From Gammaproteobacteria bacterium (GTDB lineage Bacteria; Pseudomonadota; Gammaproteobacteria; Enterobacterales; Psychrobiaceae), in NCBI GenBank assembly GCA_013214945.1, contig JABSRT010000002.1, positions 62,001-126,000 on the forward strand: a stretch of 64,000 nt of DNA. Reading direction: 5' to 3'. Below, piece by piece: positions 34,697 through 44,372 of this stretch (its first letter is position 1; each line of letters opens with the position of its first letter). The notes under the pieces were generated by a model. The model was given only the letters and a program-made list of their open reading frames with translations, searched no databases and had not been told where the DNA came from. The position numbers and the translations under genes were made by a program.

Positions 34697-35827
34697 ATGA
34701 TGGATATTAACAGTCTGTTACAAATATTAAGCGATCGCGAGGGCTCTGATTTATTCATTTCAGCTCACGCCAAACCTAGCATAAAATTACATGGCGAACT
34801 CGTGCCAATTGATCCGCAAGCATTATCTGAAGATCAAGCGTTAGCTATTGTGTATAGCGCGATGAATGATAAGCAGCGCGACGAATTTAATAATACCAAA
34901 GAGTGTAACTTTGCGTTAGCTGTCGACGGGATCGGTCGTTTTAGGGTGAGTGCCTTTTGGCAGCGTAATATGGCGGGGTTTGTCGCGCGGCGTATCGAAA
35001 CGGAAATTCCAGAAATGGATGCGTTAAAACTACCGCATATCTTAAAAGATGTGATGATGAGCAAACGTGGTTTGTTAATCATGGTAGGCGCAACGGGTAC
35101 AGGTAAGTCGACCTCGCTGGCTGCAATGATTGGCCATCGTAACCGTCATTCTGGTGGTCACATTTTAACGATTGAAGATCCTGTAGAATTTGTTCACGAA
35201 CATCGAAAAAGCATTGTGACTCAACGTGAAGTTGGTATTGATACCGAGTCATTTGACGCGGCGTTAAAGTCGGCCTTGCGCCAAGCACCCGATGTCGTCT
35301 TAATCGGTGAAATTCGCTCGCAAGAAACGATGGAATTTGCGTTAACCTTTGCTGAAACTGGTCACCTATGTGTCGCGACCTTGCATGCTAATAATGCCAA
35401 TCAGGCGTTAGAGCGTATTATGCATTTAGTGCCTAAAGAAAAGCACGCCCAATTATTGTTTGACCTGTCGCTAAATTTGCGTGGCATTGTCGCACAGCAA
35501 TTAGTGCCAACGATTGATGGTAAAGGTCGACGTGCCGCGATTGAAATTTTATTAAACTCATCTCGTGTTTCTGATCTTATTGCTAAAGGTGAATTACACG
35601 CGTTAAAAGAAACCATGGCCAAATCTAATGAGCAAGGCATGCAGACCTTTGACCAAGCGTTATTTAAGCTATATCAGGATAGCGAGATAGGTTATGACGA
35701 TGCACTCCATCATGCGGATTCGCCAAATGATTTACGTTTGATGATTAAACTTCATGGTGAAAAAGAAAATGATAATGATACCAGTAGTAGTTTACTCGAT
35801 AATATCACGTTAGACATGAGTGAATAA
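34697..35827 (+). CDS. pilU: PilT-dependent retraction ATPase PilU
   Basis: PilU is a PilT paralogue that assists retraction under load. The 376-residue protein has Walker A GATGTGKSTS and ATLHANNANQAL. In place of the PilT motif AIRNLIRE it has SSRVSDLIAKGE, which separates PilU from PilT. A second ATG directly follows the first; either could be used. A hairpin terminator lies downstream. Confidence 0.95.
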   Translation: MMDINSLLQILSDREGSDLFISAHAKPSIKLHGELVPIDPQALSEDQALAIVYSAMNDKQRDEFNNTKECNFALAVDGIGRFRVSAFWQRNMAGFVARRIETEIPEMDALKLPHILKDVMMSKRGLLIMVGATGTGKSTSLAAMIGHRNRHSGGHILTIEDPVEFVHEHRKSIVTQREVGIDTESFDAALKSALRQAPDVVLIGEIRSQETMEFALTFAETGHLCVATLHANNANQALERIMHLVPKEKHAQLLFDLSLNLRGIVAQQLVPTIDGKGRRAAIEILLNSSRVSDLIAKGELHALKETMAKSNEQGMQTFDQALFKLYQDSEIGYDDALHHADSPNDLRLMIKLHGEKENDNDTSSSLLDNITLDMSE

Positions 35828-35833
35828 TAGGAC

Positions 35834-35859
35834 TAAGCCGCCGTATTAGTGGCGGCTTA
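35834..35859. terminator. shared terminator between pilU and ruvX
   Basis: A perfect 9-bp stem (TAAGCCGCC/GGCGGCTTA) with an 8-base loop lies between the convergent pilU and ruvX genes. T-rich sequence on either side is modest. Confidence 0.7.
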
Positions 35860-35876
35860 ATTGCTGTTATTGTTAC

Positions 35877-36290
35877 TTAAAACTGGGTTTCAAACCAACT
35901 CTCTAAGATTAATACGGCTGAAACACTATCTATTTTTCCCTTGGTCAGTTTTTTGTAACCGCCCAGTTCAAATAATCTTTCTTTGGCAGCTGCGGTGGTT
36001 AAACGTTCATCGTGAGTAACCACTGGTATCTTGAAGCGGGCGTAAATTCGTTGACTAAATTTGCGCGCGCGCAGCGTCATTGGTTGCTCGGTGCCATCCA
36101 TATTGGTTGGCAAGCCGACTATAATTTGGCTTGGTTGCCATTCTTTAATTAATTGCTCAATTAGATCCCAATTGGGGATGCCATCTTGGGCTTTTATTGC
36201 GGCCAAGGGACTGGCCGTGGCGGTGATTGTTTGACCGATGGCAACCCCAATACTCTTGGTGCCAAAGTCAAATGCTAACATCGTTGTCAT
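35877..36290 (-). CDS. ruvX: Holliday junction resolvase-like RuvX/YqgF
   Basis: This RNase H-fold nuclease of 137 residues has been implicated in 16S rRNA 5' maturation. The N-terminal active-site strand [15 protein letters not shown] carries the first Asp. [27 protein letters not shown] and the final [11 protein letters not shown] segment complete the family pattern. It follows yqgE on the same strand after 72 bases, as in E. coli. Confidence 0.94.
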   Translation of the reverse strand: MTTMLAFDFGTKSIGVAIGQTITATASPLAAIKAQDGIPNWDLIEQLIKEWQPSQIIVGLPTNMDGTEQPMTLRARKFSQRIYARFKIPVVTHDERLTTAAAKERLFELGGYKKLTKGKIDSVSAVLILESWFETQF

Positions 36291-36362
36291 AGCTATATTT
36301 TGCTCATTTTTTAGATTGTAATTTAGATTGTACCCAAAGCAGGCGTCGACATCGTGTCGCGC

Positions 36363-36926
36363 CTAGCCATGACCTGCTTGAGAGTTTAGTTGCCATATTT
36401 CAAACCCCAGCTGCTTAGTGGCATGTTGCCAGCGTTCGTCAGGGGAGACATCAAAAATAATGCTTGGATCGGCAGGCAAGGTTAACCAAGAATTATCTAA
36501 TAGCTCTTGCTCTAGTTGGCCCGCGGACCAACCCGAATAACCCAGTGCCATTAAGTATTTATTTGGAGAGGCGTCGGTACCCATGACTGCTAAAATATCT
36601 TTTGATGTCGTGACCATCAGATCGTCAGATAACTGAACGCTACTGCCCCACGGGATTTGCGGACTGTGTAATACAAAACCACGATCAGGACTGACAGGTC
36701 CGCCATTGAATGCATGGCTATTGAGGTTTTGTGGCTGCAATACGTCGCTGGCTACTTCTATTTTTTCTAACAGTTGCTTGACGGTTAGTTGGGTAATTGG
36801 CTGATTAATAATAAGCCCCATTGCCCCTTGTTCGTCGTGTTCACAAATATAAATAACGGCGCGATGAAAGTAAGAATCGTCAAGACTTGGCATCGCAAGT
36901 AAAAAATGATTTTGTAAGCTTTCCAT
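36363..36926 (-). CDS. yqgE: YqgE/AlgH family protein (DUF179)
   Basis: A 187-residue cytosolic protein with the DUF179 features: N-terminal NHFLLAMPSLDDSYFHRAV, then HDEQGAMGLIINQPI, NGGPVSPDRGFVLH and YSGWSAGQLEQEL. Biochemical function is not established; P. aeruginosa AlgH is a homologue. It precedes ruvX. Confidence 0.94.
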   Translation of the reverse strand: MESLQNHFLLAMPSLDDSYFHRAVIYICEHDEQGAMGLIINQPITQLTVKQLLEKIEVASDVLQPQNLNSHAFNGGPVSPDRGFVLHSPQIPWGSSVQLSDDLMVTTSKDILAVMGTDASPNKYLMALGYSGWSAGQLEQELLDNSWLTLPADPSIIFDVSPDERWQHATKQLGFEIWQLNSQAGHG

Positions 36927-36966
36927 GGGCCTAAACTCAGTCTGTTTTTAAAGTAATGAGAGACAA

Positions 36967-37296
36967 TTAGCCGCCTGCGAGTTTTACGGTAAAGTTTTTC
37001 TTTTCAAGAAACCCTTTAATGACCTCGCGATTGTCGCCTTGAATTTCAATAATGCCATCTTTAACCGAGCCACCGCAACCGCAAAGTTTTTTTAAATCTT
37101 TAGCGAGTTTCTTTAACGCACTCGCATCAAGAGCCAGACCTGAAATAGTGATAACACCTTTTCCTTTACGGCCTTTAGTTTCGCGGCGAATTCTTACAAT
37201 ACCATCACCGCTTGCGATTGGATTTGGTTGTGTGGTGGGTGTTATCCGGCCGCTGTCGGTTGAAAATACTAATACCGAATCGTCGTTGAAGTTCAT
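36967..37296 (-). CDS. yciH: SUI1/eIF1-family translation factor YciH
   Basis: This 109-residue protein resembles eukaryotic eIF1. E. coli YciH affects initiation fidelity and stress translation. The basic loop ETKGRKGKGVITI and CGCGGSVKDGIIEIQGD are the SUI1 hallmarks. The frame is open from 37338, but the ATG at 37296 follows AGGA at 9 bases and gives the usual length. Confidence 0.9.
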   Translation of the reverse strand: MNFNDDSVLVFSTDSGRITPTTQPNPIASGDGIVRIRRETKGRKGKGVITISGLALDASALKKLAKDLKKLCGCGGSVKDGIIEIQGDNREVIKGFLEKKNFTVKLAGG

Positions 37297-37787
37297 AGTG
37301 GTCAGTCCTAACGTAATTAAATTTAAAGTGTCGAGCACAATATAGAATATAGTCTAACAGAGCTTAATCTAGAGATTCACAATATTTGAAGCCTCGTTGG
37401 TTAGAGTTTGTCATTTAGTGCTTGGCTTTTGCATGATATTAGGCGAGGATCACAATACAGTGCCTATTGCATAAATAAGTTGAATGTATTTCATGGTCTA
37501 AGCAAATAATAGCTGGATTATTTATGTTCTATAGTGCGACCACGTAGGTGCGCAAAAATCGGCTAAGGCTGAAGAGTCTTGCCGTAAATAGTTATACCAG
37601 TGACTTGGTGCTGGCGCTTTATATATAAATAAATGCCTCGCCGATATAGATGTTGGTGCTTAAGTTCAGTCAGGAACATCAACCAGTGTTTCATCTGTTT
37701 ATTCTTGTTACAAAATAGCTCACTTCATTAATACAATGAGTATTAGGAACATTGGCAGAAAATTTAAGAGCGACGCATTATTGGATA
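37297..37787. other. gene-free stretch upstream of the ATACCAAT element
   Basis: No coding frame or RNA gene was recognised. It separates the minus-strand yciH from the plus-strand ftsB run and should hold promoters in both directions; none is clear by eye. Confidence 0.4.
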
Positions 37788-37946
37788 ATACCAATTACAA
37801 TAAATGTATGATCTTGTTGTGCGTAGAGAAAACTAATTTAGACAAGGCGCTCGATTAAGTAATAGCTAGCTATTAGGAATGAGAGCAACGCAGGATTAAT
37901 GGGTTTAATCAAGCTCAAGAGATCACTTAATTAATGGGATTGGTAT
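37788..37946. mobile_element. MITE-like element with ATACCAAT ends
   Basis: This 159-bp non-coding element begins ATACCAATTACAATAA and ends AATGGGATTGGTAT. The outer 8 bp are perfectly inverted, and the next about 20 bases are imperfectly complementary (..TATGATCTTG against the complement of CAAGAGATCACTT). It has no coding capacity. It sits directly before ftsB, its right end 10 bases from the start codon, so it may supply that gene's promoter. The shorter element at 30773 has the same ends. No target-site duplication is obvious. Confidence 0.65.
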
Positions 37947-37956
37947 AAACTTATTT

Positions 37957-38226
37957 ATGAAAATTTTTACTACCATCTTAGTTGTCTTATTCGTGTTATT
38001 GCAGCAACGCTTATGGTTCGGCAAAAACAGTTGGCCAGACTATGTTACTTTAAAGCAAGAAATAATAAGCCAGACCGATGCGAACCAAGCACTAGAACAT
38101 AAAAATCAGCTGCAATACCGAGAAATTGCCGATCTTAAAGATGGCTTAGCGGCCATAGAAGAGCGGGCACGCAATCAACTGGGCTTAGTTAAAGCCGACG
38201 AAGTTTTTTTCAGAATTATTGAGTAG
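37957..38226 (+). CDS. ftsB: cell division protein FtsB
   Basis: FtsB is a bitopic inner-membrane protein that joins FtsL and FtsQ in the divisome. The 89-residue protein has one N-terminal membrane helix (about 4-16), then a coiled coil, and the conserved end EERARNQLGLVKADEVFFRI. ispD follows, as in most gammaproteobacteria. The ATG lies 10 bases after a MITE-like repeat and has no strong Shine-Dalgarno sequence. Confidence 0.93.
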   Translation: MKIFTTILVVLFVLLQQRLWFGKNSWPDYVTLKQEIISQTDANQALEHKNQLQYREIADLKDGLAAIEERARNQLGLVKADEVFFRIIE

Positions 38227-38242
38227 TAAGATAGTAAAATAT

Positions 38243-38962
38243 ATGACAGCACAGCCACATTCCAACTTAGCACTTTATGCAGTAATGCCTGCGGCAGGCA
38301 TCGGTCGTCGCATGGGGGCTGCATTGCCTAAACAATACCTAACGATCGCTAATCAACCAATTATTCATTATAGCCTTGAGCCGTTATTAAACCATCCGTC
38401 GATAGAGCGTGTTGTGGTGGTATTGGCGCCTGATGATAGCTGGTTTGAAACATTGACCATTGCTAAGCACCCAAAAATAACCACAGTAGTTGGTGGCGGT
38501 GAGCGGGCTGACTCGGTATTGGCAGGGTTGCAAGCGCTGCCAGCGCAAGGGCGAGTATTAGTGCATGATGCTGCTAGGCCGTGTTTGACACTCACTGATT
38601 TAGATCGGTTGATAGCTGCGCAAACCCAAAAACGTGGTGCTATTTTAGCCTGTGCGGTTCGTGACACCATGAAACGAGCCAACAGTGATGGCACTATTGC
38701 TCAGACAGTTGACCGACAATTGCTATACCATGCACTTACGCCGCAGTTATTTGATCTCGATAGTTTACGTTTGACCCTAGCACGTGCATTAGAGCAGAAA
38801 GTAACCATTACCGATGAAGCTTCAGCGATGGAATGGGCCGGATATCAAGTGACACTAGTGGACGGGCGCAGTGACAACATCAAGGTTACGCGCGCGGAAG
38901 ATTTAACTTTAGCCGAGCTCTTTTTAGCTCAGCAACAACGTATTACCCAGGAAGTAAAATGA
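38243..38962 (+). CDS. ispD: 2-C-methyl-D-erythritol 4-phosphate cytidylyltransferase
   Basis: IspD makes CDP-methylerythritol in the MEP isoprenoid pathway. The ATG at 38243 gives 239 residues (frame open from a TTG at 38219) and aligns with the family start. The nucleotide-binding motif is [18 protein letters not shown]; also seen are VHDAARPCL and [13 protein letters not shown]. It overlaps ispF by 4 bases. Confidence 0.95.
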   Translation: MTAQPHSNLALYAVMPAAGIGRRMGAALPKQYLTIANQPIIHYSLEPLLNHPSIERVVVVLAPDDSWFETLTIAKHPKITTVVGGGERADSVLAGLQALPAQGRVLVHDAARPCLTLTDLDRLIAAQTQKRGAILACAVRDTMKRANSDGTIAQTVDRQLLYHALTPQLFDLDSLRLTLARALEQKVTITDEASAMEWAGYQVTLVDGRSDNIKVTRAEDLTLAELFLAQQQRITQEVK

Positions 38963-39459
38963 TAAGAATAGGTCATGGTTTTGACGTGCATAAATTTGGT
39001 GGTCCAGGACCGATAGTGATCGCCGGTGTTAACATTGAGCATAGCGAAGGGTTAGTGGCCCATTCAGATGGTGATGTTGCACTGCATGCCTTGTGCGATG
39101 CCTTATTAGGCGCGTGTGCGTTAGGCGATATTGGACGTCATTTTCCTGATACCGATGCTGAATTTAAAGGCGTTGATTCGCGTATTTTATTGCGCCATGT
39201 GTGGCAGTTAATTAGTGGGCAAGGTTACCAATTGGCTAATTTAGATCTCACTATTGTTGCTCAGGCTCCTAAAATGGCACCACACATAGAGGCAATGCGG
39301 CAAACGATAGCACAAGATTTAGCTGCTGATATCAGCCAAGTCAATGTTAAGGCTACGACCACCGAGCAATTAGGTTATGTTGGACGTAAAGAAGGTATCG
39401 CCTGTCATGCCGTGGTCTTGTTAATTAAAAACTCAGCTACTCAAGGCGCTTCGCAATGA
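38959..39459 (+). CDS. ispF: 2-C-methyl-D-erythritol 2,4-cyclodiphosphate synthase
   Basis: IspF is a trimeric zinc enzyme of the MEP pathway. The 166-residue protein carries the metal ligands in [10 protein letters not shown] (Asp-x-His) and [17 protein letters not shown], plus the substrate loop [10 protein letters not shown]. Start and stop overlap both neighbours by 4 bases (ATGA), giving translational coupling of ispD-ispF-truD. Confidence 0.97.
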   Translation: MIRIGHGFDVHKFGGPGPIVIAGVNIEHSEGLVAHSDGDVALHALCDALLGACALGDIGRHFPDTDAEFKGVDSRILLRHVWQLISGQGYQLANLDLTIVAQAPKMAPHIEAMRQTIAQDLAADISQVNVKATTTEQLGYVGRKEGIACHAVVLLIKNSATQGASQ

Positions 39460-40499
39460 TACTTCCACAATGGTTATATTTACACGGTGAGCCTGAAGTT
39501 GAGGCGACTATTCGTTCACAGCCAAGTGATTTTCAGGTCAATGAAAACTTAGGTTATGGTTTTGACGGTCTCGGTGAGCATGTCATTCTTCACATCGAAA
39601 AAACCAATTTGAATACGACGGCGGTGGTGCGTGAATTAGCGCACTGGGCCAATGTCAGTAATAAAGTGATTGGTTACGCCGGTCTTAAAGATCGCCATGC
39701 GATCACCCAGCAATATTTTAGCATTCAATTACCCGGTCTTGAGTCGCCCGATGTCGCGTTACTTGAATCGGAAAACATTCGGGTCTTGTCAAGTGAGCGC
39801 AACAGCAAAAAGTTGCGCCGAGGCGCCTTAAAAGGCAATAAATTCAAGCTTATATTAAGAGGTCTCAGCCTAGAACAGCCCTTGATTGAACGATTGCAGC
39901 AGATTAAAAGCCATGGGGTTCCCAATTATTTTGGCCAACAACGTTTTGGTTTTGACGGTTATAACATCGATGCGGCATTAGTGATGTTTGGCGGTAAAAA
40001 AGTAAAAAATAGAGACAAACGTTCAATCTATTTATCTGCGGCACGATCATTGATATTTAATGATATAGTGAGCCAAAGAATCGCCAGCGCGCAGCATAAG
40101 AAGTTACTTACGGGTGATACGCTGATGTTAGCGGGCAGTAAAGCCTCATTTACGCCAGAGTCAAATGATCAAACGATTATCGAGCGCTTTGCCGCCCGTG
40201 ATGTCATATTAAGCGCGCCGATGTGGGGCAAAGGCCGCTTGTCGTCGCATGACGAGGCTGCTGATTTTGAGCAAAGCATCGCGCAAACTCATAGCGAGTT
40301 AACAGCTGGTCTTGAGCATGCAGGCCTCAAGCAAGAGCGCCGAGCTTTAATGTTATATCCTGAAAATATGGCATGGCGAGCACTTGATAACGCCGTGGAA
40401 CTTGAGTTTGAGTTGCCAGCGGGATCATATGCGACCAGTGTTTTACGTGAAATATGTCAAGTTGTTGATTACTCTCAACTAAGTAAATCTAGGAGTTAA
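39456..40499 (+). CDS. truD: tRNA pseudouridine(13) synthase
   Basis: TruD forms pseudouridine 13 in tRNA-Glu. The 347-residue protein has the catalytic Asp in [14 protein letters not shown] (near residue 80), NYFGQQRFG and a C-terminal [13 protein letters not shown] segment. It overlaps ispF and abuts surE. Confidence 0.95.
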   Translation: MILPQWLYLHGEPEVEATIRSQPSDFQVNENLGYGFDGLGEHVILHIEKTNLNTTAVVRELAHWANVSNKVIGYAGLKDRHAITQQYFSIQLPGLESPDVALLESENIRVLSSERNSKKLRRGALKGNKFKLILRGLSLEQPLIERLQQIKSHGVPNYFGQQRFGFDGYNIDAALVMFGGKKVKNRDKRSIYLSAARSLIFNDIVSQRIASAQHKKLLTGDTLMLAGSKASFTPESNDQTIIERFAARDVILSAPMWGKGRLSSHDEAADFEQSIAQTHSELTAGLEHAGLKQERRALMLYPENMAWRALDNAVELEFELPAGSYATSVLREICQVVDYSQLSKSRS

Positions 40500-40500
40500 T

Positions 40501-41247
40501 GTGAGAATATTGGTTAGTAACGATGATGGCGTTGACGCCTTAGGAATCGAGGCGTTACATCGTTGGTTGGCCCAATTATTTGACGTTAGTGTGATTGCAC
40601 CTGATCGTAACTGTAGTGCCGCAAGTAGCTCGTTGACCTTGGTTAATCCATTACGCACCAGCACTCGAGCGAATGGTTTTGTGGCGGTAAACGGCACGCC
40701 TACAGATTGTGTTCACCTGGCGCTAAATATGTTGCTGGAACAAGATCCTGCCTTGGTTGTGACCGGTATTAACGCTGGCGCTAACTTAGGTGATGATGTG
40801 ATTTATTCAGGCACGGTTGCGGCCGCCATGGAAGGGCGTTACATGGGGCTGCCAGCCGTGGCGATGTCGCTCGCTGGTAAAGCACTCATTCATTATGATA
40901 GTGCCGGTTTTTACGCGCAAAAAATTGTCAGTCATTTAGGGCAATGCCCATTACCGGCCAACCAAATTCTCAACGTTAATGTACCTGATCTGCCGCTTGA
41001 TCAAATCAAGGGCATTAAAGTGACTCGACTCGGTGCTAGGCATCGAGCAACGACTATGGTAAAAACCCAAGATCCTGCCGGGCGTGACATTTACTGGGTT
41101 GGTCCATTAGCCAAAGAAGACGATGCAGGAGAGGGTACCGACTTTCATGCAATAGCCCAGGGCTATGTGTCGATAACACCGATTACGGTCGACCTTACTG
41201 CACATCACCGGATTGAAAAACTAAGGAACTGGGCCGCTGAGTTATGA
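40501..41247 (+). CDS. surE: 5'/3'-nucleotidase SurE
   Basis: SurE is a metal-dependent survival nucleotidase and exopolyphosphatase. The 248-residue protein starts with GTG, with AGGAG 5 bases upstream, and reads [15 protein letters not shown] with the DD metal ligands, then [15 protein letters not shown] and [18 protein letters not shown]. It overlaps pcm by 4 bases; the surE-pcm-nlpD-rpoS order is classic. Confidence 0.97.
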   Translation: MRILVSNDDGVDALGIEALHRWLAQLFDVSVIAPDRNCSAASSSLTLVNPLRTSTRANGFVAVNGTPTDCVHLALNMLLEQDPALVVTGINAGANLGDDVIYSGTVAAAMEGRYMGLPAVAMSLAGKALIHYDSAGFYAQKIVSHLGQCPLPANQILNVNVPDLPLDQIKGIKVTRLGARHRATTMVKTQDPAGRDIYWVGPLAKEDDAGEGTDFHAIAQGYVSITPITVDLTAHHRIEKLRNWAAEL

Positions 41248-41891
41248 ATAAAACCGGATTGAAATTTAATATGCAAGGCGAGCGACTCTCTGCTCGCTTG
41301 AAAAATAATGGCATTAACAATCCTGCGGTGCTCGGCGCAATAGCGGCGACCCCGCGTCATTTGTTTCTTGATCCGGCGTTGGAATTTAAGGCCTACGAAA
41401 ATACCGCTTTACCTATTGGTTACGGCCAAACCATATCTCAGCCTTACATTGTTGCTAAAATGACCCAAATATTGTTGGCACGGGGACCATTGAGCAAGGT
41501 ACTTGAAATTGGTACGGGTTCTGGTTATCAGTGTGCAATTTTGGCTCAGTTGGTTGATAAAGTGTTTACGGTCGAGCGTATAAAAGCATTGCAACGCCTA
41601 GCTAAGCGCAGGTTAAGGTTGATAGACTTACATAATGTCGCGATGAAACATGGCGATGGCTGGCAAGGTTGGGCAGCTAAGGGGCCTTTTGATGCCATTA
41701 TGGTTACTGCTGCAGCTGCCCAGATCCCAACCGAGCTGCTAGCGCAACTGCGTGATGGCGGTCAGCTCATTATTCCTGTTGGGGAAAGTAACCAAGTGTT
41801 GATGTTAATTACCCGAGAAGGAGATCGTTTTAGTCAGCAACAGATTGAAGCGGTTAAATTTGTACCATTACTTGCTGGAGATCTTTGTTGA
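41244..41891 (+). CDS. pcm: protein-L-isoaspartate O-methyltransferase
   Basis: Pcm repairs isoaspartyl residues using S-adenosylmethionine. The 215-residue protein has the SAM loop [13 protein letters not shown] near residue 92, [16 protein letters not shown] and a GGQLIIPVG strand. It is linked by overlapping codons to surE and to the next membrane gene. Confidence 0.96.
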   Translation: MNKTGLKFNMQGERLSARLKNNGINNPAVLGAIAATPRHLFLDPALEFKAYENTALPIGYGQTISQPYIVAKMTQILLARGPLSKVLEIGTGSGYQCAILAQLVDKVFTVERIKALQRLAKRRLRLIDLHNVAMKHGDGWQGWAAKGPFDAIMVTAAAAQIPTELLAQLRDGGQLIIPVGESNQVLMLITREGDRFSQQQIEAVKFVPLLAGDLC

Positions 41892-42466
41892 AAATTTTTA
41901 CCCGTGTATACGAATGGACGATGAAAGCTGCTCGTCATGAAAAGTCACCATATTATTTAAGTGCGATGAGTTTTGCCGAGTCGGTATTTTTTCCGATCCC
42001 GGTTGATGTGATGTTGGCGCCAATGTCTTTAGCTAAACCGCATCGCGCAATGTACTACGCGTTATTAGCGACGATTTTTTCGGTGGCTGGCGGCGTTATT
42101 GGTTATTTGTTGGGTTATCTTGCTTATGACTCTCTGGTGATGCCAATGATTGAAGCGGTGGGTTACCAAGATAAACTAGCGACAGCAGAACGTTGGTTCG
42201 ATGAACGAGGGATTTGGGTTATTTTTATCGCGAGTTTCACCCCAATACCCTACAAAGTTTTTACGATCACTGCCGGTGTGATGCAAATGGTCTTTTTGCC
42301 TTTTATGCTGGTATCGCTAGTTGGTCGAGGGCTGCGTTTTTTCCTGGTCGCATCATTAATGAAATGGGGCGGTCCCAGAATGGAGCAACAGCTTAAAAAA
42401 TGGATTGATGCCATTGGTTGGACAGTAATGGCCATTATTGTGGCAGCGCTTATTTATGTTCAGTAA
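41888..42466 (+). CDS. YqaA-family (SNARE-associated/DedA-like) membrane protein
   Basis: An inner-membrane protein of about 192 residues with the family's [19 protein letters not shown] segment and Gly-rich helices ([16 protein letters not shown]), then [18 protein letters not shown]. Members of the superfamily include lipid scramblase/flippase-like proteins. The start is TTG: two adjacent TTGs (41885, 41888) overlap the pcm stop, and 41888 has better spacing from GGAG. A separate, shorter YqaA lies at 58185. Confidence 0.88.
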   Translation: MKIFTRVYEWTMKAARHEKSPYYLSAMSFAESVFFPIPVDVMLAPMSLAKPHRAMYYALLATIFSVAGGVIGYLLGYLAYDSLVMPMIEAVGYQDKLATAERWFDERGIWVIFIASFTPIPYKVFTITAGVMQMVFLPFMLVSLVGRGLRFFLVASLMKWGGPRMEQQLKKWIDAIGWTVMAIIVAALIYVQ

Positions 42467-42480
42467 CGGATGACATTATC

Positions 42481-43320
42481 ATGGACGTATCCCGTTTTAT
42501 TAAGGTAGTTATTTGTAGCTTAGCTTTTAGCTACCTTGCGGGCTGCGCCAACAACACTGGTCCAGCACCTGTCTCATCTATCTCAACGTCAAAAAAACTA
42601 ATAAGGCCTGGTCACTTATCTGGCACTCAATATAAAGTCATTAAAGGTGACACCTTATATTCGATATCTTTCGCGGCCGGAATTAACCCTAAGTCATTGG
42701 CTAGATTCAATAATATCCCATCACCTTATGTCATTTATCCTGGTCGTTGGTTAACGCTAACGGGTAAAAAGAAACCTGTCCCTATAGTAAAAAAACCTCC
42801 AGTGTCAAAAAAATGGCGGAAAAGTGTTGATAGTCAAAAAAAAGACAGGTATTCTAAGGATGTAGCTAAGCCAAAACGCTCAACCAACAAGCAAGAATAT
42901 TCGCCACAACAATATTCGGCTTCGAAGCTAAGTAGCAAAGCCAAAAAGATTTCCAAATGGATTTGGCCAGCGAAAGGGCGTGTAGTATCGGCGTACTCTG
43001 CACAAGAGCAGGGCAACAAAGGGATAGATATAGCTGGATTGAAGGGCAGTAACATTGTTGCTGCCGCCACAGGTAAAGTGGTTTATGCTGGGGCTGCATT
43101 AAGAGGTTATGGTAAGTTAGTTATTATTAAACATAATGACGATTACCTTAGTGCATATGCTCACAATGACAAAATATTTGTCAAGGAAAAGCAACGAATT
43201 AAGCAAGGGCAGGTTATTGCGACTATGGGGCAAACGGGCACAACTCGTGTAATGCTTCATTTTGAAATTCGGTTCCGTGGAAAATCAGTCAACCCATCTA
43301 ATTATCTTCCTAAACGATAA
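42481..43320 (+). CDS. nlpD: NlpD-type murein hydrolase activator lipoprotein
   Basis: NlpD is an envelope lipoprotein that activates AmiC-type amidases at division. The ATG at 42481 gives 279 residues with a signal and lipobox YLAGC (Cys near 22). A LysM domain (YKVIKGDTLYSISFAAGI, about 54-98), a Lys-rich linker and a C-terminal M23 LytM domain (VVSAYSAQEQGNKGIDIAG .. LHFEIRFRG) follow. As in other NlpD proteins, the catalytic zinc ligands of true M23 peptidases are incomplete. The rpoS gene follows and, by analogy with E. coli, may be partly transcribed from within nlpD. Confidence 0.93.
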   Translation: MDVSRFIKVVICSLAFSYLAGCANNTGPAPVSSISTSKKLIRPGHLSGTQYKVIKGDTLYSISFAAGINPKSLARFNNIPSPYVIYPGRWLTLTGKKKPVPIVKKPPVSKKWRKSVDSQKKDRYSKDVAKPKRSTNKQEYSPQQYSASKLSSKAKKISKWIWPAKGRVVSAYSAQEQGNKGIDIAGLKGSNIVAAATGKVVYAGAALRGYGKLVIIKHNDDYLSAYAHNDKIFVKEKQRIKQGQVIATMGQTGTTRVMLHFEIRFRGKSVNPSNYLPKR

Positions 43321-43383
43321 CTCGACATCAATGGACAATGAAGCACTCTATTTACCATGTGCTTTATTTAGGGAGAACATATT

Positions 43384-44286
43384 ATGGGACGCAAAGTTAC
43401 TACAACTGCTGGCACTTCAAAAGTCGCTGAAAAAGAAAGCTCAAAAAGGCTGGATGCCACACAAATTTATTTAAGTGAAATCGGATTCTCTCCACTGCTG
43501 ACTGCAGAAGAAGAAGTCTACTATTCACGACTTTCATTACGTGGTGATGCTGCTGCACGGCGTCGAATGATTGAGAGTAATTTACGTCTAGTGGTTAAAA
43601 TATCTCGTCGTTATATCAATCGCGGTTTAGCATTGCTCGATTTAATCGAGGAAGGTAACTTAGGTTTAATCCGCGCTGTTGAAAAATTCGACCCGGAACG
43701 AGGTTTCCGTTTTTCAACTTATGCAACTTGGTGGATCCGTCAAACTGTTGAGCGGGCTATCATGAATCAAACTCGCACTATTCGGTTACCTATTCATGTT
43801 GTTAAAGAGCTAAATATTTACTTACGTACTGCACGTGAACTGGCTCAGGAACTTGACCATGAACCAACGGCAGAAGATATTGCTCATAAACTCGATAAGC
43901 CAGTAAGTGATGTCAGTAAAATGCTAAAGCTTAATCAGAAAGTCGCCTCGGTTGACTCGATGGTTAGTACTTCAGGTGATAAAGGTTTACTTGATATTAT
44001 TGCCGCTGGTGATCATTACTCACCAGAACCAACGTCAATAAACGATGATCTTAACGAAAGTTTGGTTCGCTGGTTAAATGAACTTAATACCAAGCAGCGC
44101 GAAGTACTAGCACGACGTTTTGGTTTGCTTGGCCACGAGCCTTCGACATTAGAAGTCGTCGGACGTGAAATTGGCTTAACTCGTGAACGTGTTCGTCAAA
44201 TCCAAGTTGAAGCACTAAAACGGATGCAGGATATTTTGAAAAGTCAGGGATTATCAGTGGAATCACTGTTCCCTGCAGGTAGTTAA
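43384..44286 (+). CDS. rpoS: RNA polymerase sigma factor RpoS, short N-terminus
   Basis: The stationary-phase/general stress sigma factor. At 300 residues it lacks about 30 residues of the acidic N-terminal region: only 22 residues precede LDATQIYL, against 54 in E. coli. An in-frame TAG at 43369 rules out an upstream start, and AGGGAG precedes the ATG. Regions 1.2-4.2 are intact ([42 protein letters not shown]). The KELN part of the site that RssB contacts in E. coli is conserved, so regulated proteolysis remains possible. Confidence 0.97.
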   Translation: MGRKVTTTAGTSKVAEKESSKRLDATQIYLSEIGFSPLLTAEEEVYYSRLSLRGDAAARRRMIESNLRLVVKISRRYINRGLALLDLIEEGNLGLIRAVEKFDPERGFRFSTYATWWIRQTVERAIMNQTRTIRLPIHVVKELNIYLRTARELAQELDHEPTAEDIAHKLDKPVSDVSKMLKLNQKVASVDSMVSTSGDKGLLDIIAAGDHYSPEPTSINDDLNESLVRWLNELNTKQREVLARRFGLLGHEPSTLEVVGREIGLTRERVRQIQVEALKRMQDILKSQGLSVESLFPAGS

Positions 44287-44315
44287 TCCCTGCGGTTAAC
44301 CCGCCATTTGATGAT

Positions 44316-44355
44316 AAAAAAAGCCCCTTAACTATTTAGTTAAGGGGCTTTTTTT
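44316..44355. terminator. bidirectional terminator between rpoS and mutS
   Basis: A long perfect stem (GCCCCTTAACTA and complement, 2-base loop) flanked by A7 and T7 serves the convergent rpoS and mutS transcripts. Confidence 0.95.
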
Positions 44356-44372
44356 GCAATTATTAGTTTAGA

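Noticed and set aside
42866..43099. Minus-strand ORFs inside nlpD
   Set aside because: Shadow frames of the lipoprotein gene, without start signals.
43384..44286. Idea that the RssB-contact residue of RpoS is changed
   Set aside because: The relevant KELN segment is conserved; only the position corresponding to Val177 is Ile, a conservative change.
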